Below are positions 9,079-18,100 of a stretch of DNA of 64,000 nucleotides, piece after piece. Position 1 is the stretch's first letter; each line of letters starts with the position of its first letter. The stretch lies in contig URXM01000001.1 in NCBI GenBank assembly GCA_900551855.1, positions 186,001 through 250,000 of the forward strand, written 5' to 3'. The position numbers and the translations under genes were made by a program. Source of the stretch: an uncultured Eubacteriales bacterium (lineage in GTDB: Bacteria > Bacillota > Clostridia > Christensenellales > UBA1242). The notes beneath the pieces are model-generated. The model saw only the letters and a list, made by a program, of their open reading frames with translations. It searched no databases and was not told where the DNA came from.

Positions 9079-9744
9079 ATGAAGAAAGTTGCTTTGATGC
9101 TGATGTTGTTTTGTGTTGGCTTTGTTTGTTTGGCATGTGGGACAACAACGGAAGGTTTGGTAAAACAGAACATGTCAGAATTGACTAAAGTGTATTTTTA
9201 TGGAGAGAATGACAATTTTTATTGCACTTTATCATCTGGGGAAAGAGAAAACGAATATTTGATGAACGGCATAAGCGAAGACAATGTTGATTTTGCTTTG
9301 CTGACTTTAAATTTTACAAATCCAATTTCTGCAAAAGCTGTCAAAGTTGATGTGACAATAGATGGGCAAACAAGTCAAGTGGAACTTGAGATAAATTCTT
9401 TAAACAGCGCATATATGGTTGATTTGGAAAAAGAATTGACTGGTGAAGAGGAAATTTCTGTGACATACGAAGGTGAAACATTGAATATGGAGTGTTTATC
9501 AAAAAATTTTGCTGTTGATTATAAGCAGGCGCTCAATATTGCAAGCAAAGAAATGGAAGATAAAATAAATTTGAAGAAAACTTACAATTCTTTGAATGCA
9601 GAGTGCTATTTGAGAGTGCTTGACAAAAAGGCAAATAATTTTGATGGAACATTTTGGTGTTTTACAGTTTTGAATGTTGACAATGAAAATTATTCAATAA
9701 TTATTTCCACAGAAGACGGATCTATTCTTGCAAAATCAGAATAG
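9079..9744 (+). CDS. Putative lipoprotein of unknown function
   Basis: 221 residues from the ATG at 9079, chosen because GAGGTG lies 5 bases upstream and MKK starts a typical signal peptide. The in-frame ATG at 9064 is only five bases after a TATAAT and would prepend a non-signal stretch. The signal peptide ends in CLAC (residue 20 is the likely lipidated Cys); Leu at -2 is atypical for a lipobox. The mature part is beta-rich with two similar halves of 60-80 residues and no recognised motif. Expected on the outer face of the cell membrane. The terminal FWCFTVLNVDNENYSIIIST segment resembles PepSY-like strands only superficially. Confidence 0.75.
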   Translation: MKKVALMLMLFCVGFVCLACGTTTEGLVKQNMSELTKVYFYGENDNFYCTLSSGERENEYLMNGISEDNVDFALLTLNFTNPISAKAVKVDVTIDGQTSQVELEINSLNSAYMVDLEKELTGEEEISVTYEGETLNMECLSKNFAVDYKQALNIASKEMEDKINLKKTYNSLNAECYLRVLDKKANNFDGTFWCFTVLNVDNENYSIIISTEDGSILAKSE

Positions 9745-9750
9745 AACAAG

Positions 9751-9784
9751 AAAATAAAGGATATGTTTGTCCTTTATTTTTTAT
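9751..9784 (+). terminator. Rho-independent terminator
   Basis: AAAATAAAGGA (9751-9761) pairs with TCCTTTATTTT (9770-9780), eight-base loop, T-rich tail. Ends the lipoprotein transcript. Confidence 0.85.
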
Positions 9785-9800
9785 TGTTATGATTAAAATT

Positions 9801-9828
9801 TTGAAATTTGTGAAATGTTTGATATAAT
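9801..9828 (+). promoter_or_regulatory. hflX promoter, nearly leaderless
   Basis: TTGAAA (9801-9806), 16-base spacer, extended -10 TGATATAAT ending at 9828. The ATG at 9838 is nine bases downstream, with no SD. Confidence 0.65.
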
Positions 9829-9837
9829 ATTTACATT

Positions 9838-10923
9838 ATGAGTAAGAAAATGCATCAAATACAAGAAGAAGAAATAGAAAAAGCAATAATTTTTTGTCCT
9901 ATTGAAGATGACAGAGAAAAAGATTATCAGTTTGCTGAAATAAGCAGGCTGTGTTTTTCTGCGAATATGGAAGTGGTAAAGATTTTTAGTCAAAGCACTA
10001 ATGCTTTCAACAGAAGAACAATCATGGGGAGTGGAAAACTTGAAGAAATAAAAAATTTCTTGAAAGATAATCCTTGTGATTGTTTGGTGGTTGATTTTCA
10101 ACTTACAGGATCTCAACTTAGAAACATCTCTGACGAACTCGGAATAAAAGTATTGGACAGAATTTTGCTGATCATTGATATTTTTGCTTTGAATGCAAAA
10201 TCAAGTGAAGGAAAGATTGAAGTTAAACTTGCACAAAACAAATATTTGCTTACAAGACTTTCTTCTTTGCAAGGTAGTCAAGGAAGGTTTGGTGGCAAGG
10301 GTGCGGGAATGCGCGGTCCTGGAGAAACAAAACTCGAACTTGACAGAAGAAAACTTGAAAAAGAAATTATTACACTTCAAGGCGAAATTGAAAAAATAAA
10401 AAACAGCAGAAAACAAAACAGAATATTAAGAGAGAAAAATGGAATAAAAAGCGTTGTGTTGGGTGGATATACAAACGCAGGGAAGAGTTCGATTTTCAAT
10501 CTTTTGACAAGAGAGAGTATTTATGCAGACGACAAATTGTTCGCCACTCTTGATACAACAAGCAGAAGATTATTCCTCGATGATGGAAAGTTTTGCTTGT
10601 TGACAGATACTGTTGGTTTTATCAGTAAATTGCCTCATGAACTTGTTGAAAGTTTTTCTGCAACTTTGGAAGAAGTTAAAAATGCAGATTTGATTTTGCA
10701 TGTTGTTGATGTCGCTGATGATTTTTATAAGAAAAACATTGATATAACAAACAAGATCTTGGATGATATAGGGGCAACAGACAACAGAATTGTTATCTTA
10801 AACAAAAGTGATCTGCTTAAACAGCCGATTGAAATTGGCAAAAATCAAATACTATTTTCCGTTAAGAAAAAGAACAATGTTGACAAACTTAAAGATCTTA
10901 TAAGAAAATGTTTGAACATATAA
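9838..10923 (+). CDS. hflX: Ribosome-associated GTPase HflX
   Basis: 361 residues. HflX binds the 50S subunit and splits or rescues stalled ribosomes. An N-terminal HflX domain (about 1-110) contains the TIMGSGKLEEI segment, followed by a linker with GKGAGMRGPGETKLELDRR (about 155-172), a coiled coil (170-200) and the GTPase domain: G1 GYTNAGKSS (about 210), G2 region FATLDTTSR, G3 DTVGFI, G4 NKSD. It is shorter than the roughly 420-residue enzymes because the C-terminal region is small. The start lacks an SD and lies nine bases after the -10 box. Confidence 0.95.
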   Translation: MSKKMHQIQEEEIEKAIIFCPIEDDREKDYQFAEISRLCFSANMEVVKIFSQSTNAFNRRTIMGSGKLEEIKNFLKDNPCDCLVVDFQLTGSQLRNISDELGIKVLDRILLIIDIFALNAKSSEGKIEVKLAQNKYLLTRLSSLQGSQGRFGGKGAGMRGPGETKLELDRRKLEKEIITLQGEIEKIKNSRKQNRILREKNGIKSVVLGGYTNAGKSSIFNLLTRESIYADDKLFATLDTTSRRLFLDDGKFCLLTDTVGFISKLPHELVESFSATLEEVKNADLILHVVDVADDFYKKNIDITNKILDDIGATDNRIVILNKSDLLKQPIEIGKNQILFSVKKKNNVDKLKDLIRKCLNI

Positions 10924-10940
10924 AACTTTAATAATGAATA

Positions 10941-10969
10941 AAAAAAACTGCAAAATTTGCAGTTTTTTT
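10941..10969. terminator. Bidirectional terminator
   Basis: AAAAAAACTGCA (10941-10952) pairs with TGCAGTTTTTTT (10958-10969), five-base loop. Serves hflX and the opposing small gene. Confidence 0.85.
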
Positions 10970-10980
10970 GATTTTTTTAT

Positions 10981-11187
10981 TTATTTTATGTTTTCGTTGA
11001 GTTTTTTAATTAAAAAGTCAACATCTACACCATGGACCATGCTTGCTTCTTCAATAGTTTCCATTTGGCTTACTGGACATGATATACAGTGCATACCAAA
11101 ACCTAAAAATATTTCAGCCAAATTTTCGTTGATAGCAAGAGCTTCGCCTATGGTCATATTTTTTGTAATTGTTTGTTTCTTTTTCAT
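10981..11187 (-). CDS. DUF1858 domain protein
   Basis: 68 residues, a complete stand-alone DUF1858 domain. The characteristic layout is visible: ITKNMTIGEALAINENLAEIFLGFGMHCISCPVSQMETIEEASMVHGVDVDFLIKKLN-like order, with CxxC (HCISCP) near residues 33-36. The family is hydrid-cluster/redox associated in anaerobes, but its biochemical role is not established. SD AGGAG lies 6 bases before the ATG. Monocistronic, convergent with hflX. Confidence 0.85.
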   Translation of the reverse strand: MKKKQTITKNMTIGEALAINENLAEIFLGFGMHCISCPVSQMETIEEASMVHGVDVDFLIKKLNENIK

Positions 11188-11357
11188 GTCTTTCTCCTAT
11201 AAGGCTATTTTAGCATAGAATTATTGAAAAAGTCAAAGAGTTTTGACAGAGTAAAATTTGACAGATGGTAAGTGAAATTTTTGTTGAAAAAACAGATTTT
11301 TGAGATTGTCTTTCTATTTTTGTGTTTTGAGGCATACATAAATATAAGGAGTTTGTT

Positions 11358-12023
11358 GTGAAAAATATTTCTAAAATTGTTTTAAGCAAAAACGAAGGGG
11401 TGATTGTTGGGTATATCTTGGACATAGCAATAGACTTTCAATCTCTCAACATCAAGGGATATTATGTTGCTGATGAAGAAACAGAAGGTGAATGGTTTTT
11501 GAAGAAAGAAGATATTTCTGCTGTGTCAGATGTGGTTGTGCTGATTGATGATTCGACAAAACTTGAATTCGTCACAAATAAACCAAAATCTATGATTGGT
11601 AAATCAATTTTTGATGAGCGAGGGGTGTATTTTGGAAAAATTGAAGATATAAAATATCATAAATTTAAGTTGGAGAAATTTATTACTGATAAATGTGAAA
11701 TTTTGGCAAAACATATAAAAAATGTTGGCGATGATGTGGTTATGGTGGAATTTAAAAAGAGTCGCCAAAAACAGCAGTTGCAAAAATTTCCTAGATCGGA
11801 TAATCAAAATTTGGTACAAATTCAATCTTTTCAGCCGGTGACTAAACCTGAAAAGATAACTTTGTCGTCAAGTTTTTATATTGGAAAAGTTGTTGGCGAA
11901 GACATATTCGGCTATAATAACGAACGCATAATATCAAAAGGGGAAACTATATCAAAAAATGTTGTGGCGAAAGCAAAAAAACACAACAAATTAAATCAAT
12001 TGTTTTTTGCCATTAAAAGATAA
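11358..12023 (+). CDS. PRC-barrel-like protein
   Basis: 221 residues with a GTG start preceded by AAGGAG eight bases upstream. Two PRC-barrel-like half domains can be made out: residues 1-60 (KNEGVIVGYILDIAIDF...) and 75-110 (IGKSIFDERGVYFGKIEDIKY). A basic Gln/Lys linker comes next, then a C-terminal beta segment with a GEDIFGYNNERIISKGETIS motif. PRC barrels occur in RimM and in photosystem and sporulation proteins (YlmC/YmxH-like); the exact role here is unknown. No membrane segments. A long hairpin terminator follows. Confidence 0.65.
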   Translation: MKNISKIVLSKNEGVIVGYILDIAIDFQSLNIKGYYVADEETEGEWFLKKEDISAVSDVVVLIDDSTKLEFVTNKPKSMIGKSIFDERGVYFGKIEDIKYHKFKLEKFITDKCEILAKHIKNVGDDVVMVEFKKSRQKQQLQKFPRSDNQNLVQIQSFQPVTKPEKITLSSSFYIGKVVGEDIFGYNNERIISKGETISKNVVAKAKKHNKLNQLFFAIKR

Positions 12024-12442
12024 ATCATCAAAAAATATAAAAACAAATTAAAAATTGTTAAAAAATGCAGAAAAATATTATTTTTTTATATTTTTTTGCA
12101 TTTTTATTATTTTTTTTCTAATTTTTAATGTTGATTTATGTTTGTTTATTTATATGGCATTTATTGATTTTTTCATATTTTTAGCATTTTCCTTAATAAA
12201 TGTTATAAAATTTTTTAGTTTAAAATAATTGTTAAATTTGAAAAATATATTTATATATATTATTTTTTTATTTATTTTGTTTGTATTTTTGAGGCTAATT
12301 GTAGTATCATAATATCGAGAATAGAAGCAGATTTGACTGACCTTTAAAATGATTGAGATTGGGTCTGTTTGAATACTTGATAGATGATTTCCTTAAACAA
12401 AATTTGCTTCCTGTTTTTAAATTCAAAAACAAGAGGGAAAGT
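12024..12442 (+). other. 419-base AT-rich intergenic region ahead of the VirB4-like gene
   Basis: Contains a strong hairpin terminator (12061-12105), then about 180 bases of nearly pure A/T with no gene that I can support. A weak promoter candidate lies at TTGAGG (12289-12294) and TAATAT (12310-12315). Just before the ATG at 12443, TTCC-TGTTTTT (12408-12418) can pair with AAAAACA and GGAA (12425-12431, 12436-12439), which would hide the GAGGG SD. No repeat array or RNA gene was recognised. Confidence 0.6.
12061..12110 (+). terminator. Long hairpin terminator
   Basis: Eighteen-pair stem (12061-12078 with 12088-12105, one G-U pair), nine-base loop. It ends the PRC-barrel-like gene transcript. 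Confidence 0.75.
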
Positions 12443-15142
12443 ATGGTTAGAGTTATTCCTAGAAAAACAAAAGTTAAATCAGAATTTGTCAGAGGTGTGA
12501 CTGGGCTTGATATTTTGCTCGGTTTAATTTTTGCTGTTATAGCCATCATTTTGTTTATGGCAAATTTTGAACTTCATATTTGGATTGGTATCGCTTGGTG
12601 TATCATTGCTGTTTCTATGTTTTTCAAGTTTACAGATGATACTCGTTTTTACAACACTTTGGTTTTCTTGCTTCGTTATTCTGTTCAAAAGAAAAAGTTC
12701 TCTAAAGGTGATGGAGAAAAGAAAAAGTCTGACATCAATGAAATGATTGCTTATGAAGGGATCTATCAAGACAGATTTATAAGTTTTGGTCAATATTATG
12801 CACAGGTAATTGAAATTCAACCAATGTTTTTCACCTTGCTCACTGAATATTATCAAGATAATGTTATTGAAAGCTTTGCAAATGCACTTCGTAGATTGAG
12901 CGGGGATCAAACTTGTTCTATTATCAAAATTAGCAAACCAATGATTTTGGATAAATACATATACAATGAAAATCACAAATACGATGTTTTGTATGACATG
13001 CAATATGATGGTCAGATTTCTCAAGAAGAAATTGATGCTCGTGCTCCTATTTTTGAAGAAAGAGTTTCTTTGTATGAGTTTATGAACCGTCAGGCAAAAG
13101 TTTTCAAGGACCACTTCTATGTGATTGTTTATGACAAAGATATGGAAATCTTGGAAAACACAACTTCTGGTATGATCAGTGCTATGGGATCTTCTTTGAA
13201 CCCTATTACTGCAAGAAAATTGGAAGGGACTGATTTGGTCGTTTTCTTGAAAGCAAACTTAGGTAAAAATTTTGATGAAAGAGATTTGGAAGTTATTCCA
13301 ATGACTGAATATATCAACTGGGCGACTCCAGACAAAATAAAGTTTAACATTGCTCGTTATTTTATTGATGACCAATGTTATCGTTGTTATAACTTGATTG
13401 ACTATCCTTTGCAAGTTGGAAATGCTTGGGGTGCACAATTCTTCCTTTTGGACAGAACTAAAGTTGTTATGAAATTTTCTCCTGTTCCAAAACTTGATTC
13501 TGAAAAACAAATTGACCGTGCAATTATGGAAATGGAGACAAAACTTTATAAGGTTGGAAGAAGTTCTTCTCAGATCGAACTTCAAACTCACCTTGATACT
13601 TTGAGAGAACTGCTTGTTAGTTTGAAAAACAACAACCAACAACTTTTTAATGTCAACACATTTATTGTTGCTGAAGATGCTGCAAAAAAAGATGTTAGAG
13701 CAATGCTTAAACAACAAGGCTTTAAATATTCTGAACTTTTCTCAAGACAAATTGATGGTTTTATTTCTTCAAATATTTCAAAAAGAGATTCTTTCAAAAG
13801 TTCTATGAGGGGTATGCCAACATCTACATTGGCTGCAACTTTCCCTTTCATTTCAAATGCTTTGCAAGATCCTAATGGTATTTATCTTGGAGACAACGAA
13901 TATCCAGTGTTTGTCGATTTCTTCAAGAGAGACAGAGAAAGAGTTAACTCAAACATGATGGTTATTGGTAAGTCTGGTTCTGGTAAAAGTTATGCGACAA
14001 AAACTCTTTTGACAAATCTTGCCGCAGACAACTGTAAGATCTTTATTCTTGACCCTGAAAACGAATATCAAGATTTGACCAGAAATCTTGGTGGTAAGTT
14101 TATTGATGTTGGATCTTCTACTCATGGTATTATCAATCCTTTCAACGTTATTTCATCTTTGGAAGCTTCTGAAGACGAAGAAAAAGAAGAAGACGAAGAA
14201 TATGATGCTTTTGGAAGAAAAATAGAAAAGAAAAAAGTTGTTGAGAAGAAAGTTGATGACTCTTTCCCACAACACTTGCAATTCTTGGAACAATTCTTTA
14301 GAGTTATTTTGGAAGGTATCAATGCAGATGCATTTGAAGTTTTGAACTCTCTTATTATTGATATGTACAAAGAATTCCATATCGATTATAAGACAAACCT
14401 TGCGAAATTGAAGCCAACTGATTATCCTACTTTTGATGATTTGTATGATTTGATTTTGAGAAGAATCAAAACTGCTAAAGATGAATTTTCTTTGAGAAAC
14501 TTGATGACTGTTGAAACATACATCAAAAAATTTGCAACTGGTGGAAGAAACAGTTCTTTGTGGAACGGACCTACATCTATTGAAACAAACGAAAACTTTG
14601 TTACATTCAACTTCCAGTCTTTGGTTGCTGGAAACAACCCTACCGTAACCAATGCTCAGATGCTTTTGGTATTTAGATATTTGAACAACGAAATCATCAA
14701 CAACAAGGATTTCAATAAAAAGTATCGTAAAAACAGAAAGATTATTGTTGCCGTTGATGAAGCGCACATCTTTATTAACCCTAAATATCCTATCGCTTTG
14801 GACTTTATGGCTCAGATGGCTAAGCGTATCAGAAAGTACAGCGGAATGCAGATTATTATTACTCAGAACATTTCCGACTTCGTTGGAACTGAAGAAATTA
14901 GGCGTCAATCAACTGCGGTTATTAACGCGTGTCAATATTCTTTGATCTTCTCGCTTGCGCCAGCTGATATCAACGACCTTGTTCAGTTGTATGAAAAATC
15001 AGGTGGTATCAATGAGGAAGAACAAAACTCAATTGTTACTGCGGGCGTTGGTCAAGCATTCTTGATCACAAGTCCAACAGCAAGAACTACCGTACAGATT
15101 ATTGCTCAAGATTATGTAAAACAATTGTTTGAAGGTAAGTAA
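12443..15142 (+). CDS. VirB4/TraC-type ATPase with fused PrgI/VirB3-like membrane segment
   Basis: 899 residues from the ATG at 12443 (GAGGG SD); an in-frame TTG at 12353 is less likely. Residues about 20-65 hold two hydrophobic helices, then an RY(S)V-basic segment as in PrgI/VirB3 proteins. The middle is a VirB4 N-domain (about 100-470). The ATPase has Walker A GKSGSGKS near residue 508 and Walker B IIVAVDEAHIF near 767, with a QMAKRIRKY and ITQNI motor signature after it. An acidic insert lies near 572-590. VirB4 proteins power type IV secretion or conjugation. No relaxase, VirD4, VirB6 or VirB8 homologue is in the window. The giant lipoprotein starts 52 bases downstream and is probably co-transcribed. 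Family call firm; role open. Confidence 0.87.
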   Translation: MVRVIPRKTKVKSEFVRGVTGLDILLGLIFAVIAIILFMANFELHIWIGIAWCIIAVSMFFKFTDDTRFYNTLVFLLRYSVQKKKFSKGDGEKKKSDINEMIAYEGIYQDRFISFGQYYAQVIEIQPMFFTLLTEYYQDNVIESFANALRRLSGDQTCSIIKISKPMILDKYIYNENHKYDVLYDMQYDGQISQEEIDARAPIFEERVSLYEFMNRQAKVFKDHFYVIVYDKDMEILENTTSGMISAMGSSLNPITARKLEGTDLVVFLKANLGKNFDERDLEVIPMTEYINWATPDKIKFNIARYFIDDQCYRCYNLIDYPLQVGNAWGAQFFLLDRTKVVMKFSPVPKLDSEKQIDRAIMEMETKLYKVGRSSSQIELQTHLDTLRELLVSLKNNNQQLFNVNTFIVAEDAAKKDVRAMLKQQGFKYSELFSRQIDGFISSNISKRDSFKSSMRGMPTSTLAATFPFISNALQDPNGIYLGDNEYPVFVDFFKRDRERVNSNMMVIGKSGSGKSYATKTLLTNLAADNCKIFILDPENEYQDLTRNLGGKFIDVGSSTHGIINPFNVISSLEASEDEEKEEDEEYDAFGRKIEKKKVVEKKVDDSFPQHLQFLEQFFRVILEGINADAFEVLNSLIIDMYKEFHIDYKTNLAKLKPTDYPTFDDLYDLILRRIKTAKDEFSLRNLMTVETYIKKFATGGRNSSLWNGPTSIETNENFVTFNFQSLVAGNNPTVTNAQMLLVFRYLNNEIINNKDFNKKYRKNRKIIVAVDEAHIFINPKYPIALDFMAQMAKRIRKYSGMQIIITQNISDFVGTEEIRRQSTAVINACQYSLIFSLAPADINDLVQLYEKSGGINEEEQNSIVTAGVGQAFLITSPTARTTVQIIAQDYVKQLFEGK

Positions 15143-15146
15143 TATT

Positions 15147-15161
15147 GTTTAAATTTTAAAC
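15147..15161. repeat. Perfect 15-base palindrome between the VirB4-like and giant lipoprotein genes
   Basis: GTTTAAA-T-TTTAAAC lies five bases after the VirB4-like stop codon and 33 bases before the giant lipoprotein start. It could be an operator or a small mRNA hairpin; it has no T-tract and is too weak for a terminator. Confidence 0.4.
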
Positions 15162-15194
15162 TACAACAGAAAAATTTTGGATAAAAGGAATTCT

Positions 15195-18100
15195 ATGACA
15201 AAAGTTTTTAAAAACATTTTAATAAGTTTATGTGGAGTGTTTGCATTTTTGTTTGCAGGTTTCTTTTTTGTTGGTTGTTCTGTCGATTACAGCAAAATTT
15301 CATTGGTGGCTGACAAACAATCAATAGAGTTGGAAGTTGGAGAAAGTATTGAAATTGTTTTCACTATTGAAAATTATCAAAGTGGTTTTAGCAATAAAGT
15401 ACAAGTCAACCCTAGATCAGATGGACAAACTGCAATTTTTAGTGCTTCTGATCCTGTTTATATAAGTAAAGATCAAATAAAAATCACTATTACTGGTGTT
15501 GCTGGTGGGTATGGAGAACTTTCTGTAAGCACATTGGAAGGCGGAAAAGAATGTTCTGTCAGCGTGTATGTAAATCAATATTCTTCATCAATGGAATTTG
15601 ATGACACTGTACTTTATGTTTCAAACAAAACAGAATTTGTCCCTGATTCAAGTCAATTTATTTTTGATAACCATACAACACACAAAGAACTTTCTTACTA
15701 TTATTTGGAAACTAAAAGTGATATAAACTTTAACACATATACCTTGACCGATTTAGATTTTGAGAATAATTTGGCTAGTTTCTTTGATGGAATAAATTAT
15801 GCTGAGGCTACAATTCAAAAATTTGATAAAGTTAAATTGGTAAAAACAGATGTAAACACTTTAGTGTTGAGCTTGAACGGTGTGGAAAGTCAAATTCCTT
15901 TGACAAGTGATTTTAAGTTTTTGGCTGTCTATGACCATTCTTTGAACAATGAAGAATATGAAAATATTGTTTATGATGTTGCCACTGTCTATGTTTTGCC
16001 AGATATAAATGCAAATGTGACAGGTGGATATATGGATATAAACACAGGTGCTGTTGATTTTCAACCACTTGATGATGACAACATTGTTATTGTGCCAAAC
16101 AATACACACATGATCCAATATTTGTTGAAGATTGAAATGGAAAATTCTATTGCTGAAGCTCCATTGAAAATGAACAAATATCAATCTAACAATTATGTTG
16201 ACATTGATTTTTATGATTATGTGACTGATGAACAGGAAGACAAAACTGTTTATTATTTAAAGATTTCTCAAAATGCACAAACTCAGGCGAATACTGATTT
16301 GTATTTTGAAATTTTTTACGACATTGCACAGGGAATTGAAGATGAAAGTGTCAATGTTGTAAAACAATACTCTATAGAAATCCAAATTGCTCCTACAGCG
16401 TTGACTGTAAATGGCACTTCTGAGCCAGAGCGTTTGATTTTGTATAACTATTATCGTTATCCAGAATTTGGTTGGAATGATTTGTATTTGGATGTCATTT
16501 CTGGGTATTCTTCTTCCCCAAATTATGAAGGTGTATATTTTACATTTGACCAAACATATTTGGACATTATGTATAATGGGATAACAATAAATTCTGGAAA
16601 TGAAAGATTGTTTACTGATTTGAATGTTCCTTTTAAAATAAGAGGAAAGTTGGGGATAACTCAAATTTCAAATCTTGTTGTGACTGTTCATTTGAAAAGT
16701 GATATTTTGCAAGATGCAGATGAACTTACTGTTGATATAAATTGCAGTATTATTGCAGGTGCAACTTCTGTTCTTGTTGATGAAAATTATAATGGAAGTT
16801 ATTTCTATCTTGACTATAGTGGCGGAAAACAAAATTTTGATTTGCAAATCTATGCGGATCACTCATTCCAATATTCTACATATACTTTCCTTAGTGGTGT
16901 TGATGTTTTGGATATTGACACAAATGACGACAATCCTTATACAGAAGTAGGCGACAGATATTATATCAATCTTTCTTTAACACCAAAACTCACAGGCATT
17001 GGACTTTATAGAGTCTACCTTGACAACGGTATGCCTATTGAGTTGACTTTCAATGTTGTAAAGACTTTGTCTTCTGATACAACAAGTATTCAACTTACAA
17101 ATTCTGGAAATGAAGCTGTCACTGAAGCTTATTATAGTGTTGAAGATGGGGCAGATTTTGATAATACTTTGAATATTGAAATCTTGAATCCTTCTACTAA
17201 ATCAGGTATAACTTTTGGAAATGTTGCACAATTTACTATTACTGCAAACGTAAATTCTGATGGAATTAAGTATGTTCCAAATGAAAATGGTTATGTTGCA
17301 ATTTCAAAGGTAAATGATTATTACAGAATTTCTACTTTAGACAATGGAATGACAAAAATTACATTTACTTTGTCCGGTTTTGAAATTGAAGATTTTAGAA
17401 CTAGAGCAAAAGAAATTAAGCTTTATGTAAATGTAAGTTCTTATTCTTTGATAGATGAATTTTATATGAGAAATGGTGACGACTATGCTTTAAACAACAC
17501 CGTTTATTATGTTATAGGTGGAGGAAATTTGCAGAAAGAAAATGAATCTGTGACCTTGACACCTGTTGCAAACTACTCTGATTCTATGAATTTCTATCAA
17601 TATTTCTATTCTCAAGAAGCATTTGTTGATATTTTTGAGAACGCAAAGAAAAACAATAATGTTGAAACAGAAGAATTGTATGACTATGTTTTAAGCAGTG
17701 ATCAAATATATACAGAAATTGTTTATGAAAAATATAGCAGAAAATTTATTTATTTCTATGCTCAATACATTTATTCTTACAACGGAAATAGCTCTTATTC
17801 AACTGCTATTACTACAACAGAAGTTAAAGTCACAAAAACTTATGTTGAAAATGGACAGGTAAAAACAGAGATAAAGAATATTATTCTTCAGCTTGAAAGT
17901 GGACTAATTTTCTCAGCTAGTGATTTTGAATATATTGACAGAAATGAAATTGGTGATGTGCTTGCAACTTATACAGTCGAATTCTCAAATGTATATTCTG
18001 TAGGACTTAATGGTAATTTTGATGTTGATTCATTTACTTATACAAACAGTTTGCCATCTGAATATAGTATTTCTTTGAGTGCAAATCTTAGACAAAGAAA

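Noticed and set aside
11219..11357. Repeated TTGACA motifs (11232-11257) as an operator or tandem promoter.
   Set aside because: TTGACA occurs twice by base composition; no matching -10 at the right spacing was found for either.
12353..12442. TTG start extending the VirB4-like protein by 30 residues.
   Set aside because: The ATG at 12443 has a GAGGG SD, and the extension shows no recognisable domain.
15177..15194. TTG start for the giant lipoprotein.
   Set aside because: The ATG at 15195 has a well-placed AAAAGGA SD and begins a standard signal peptide.
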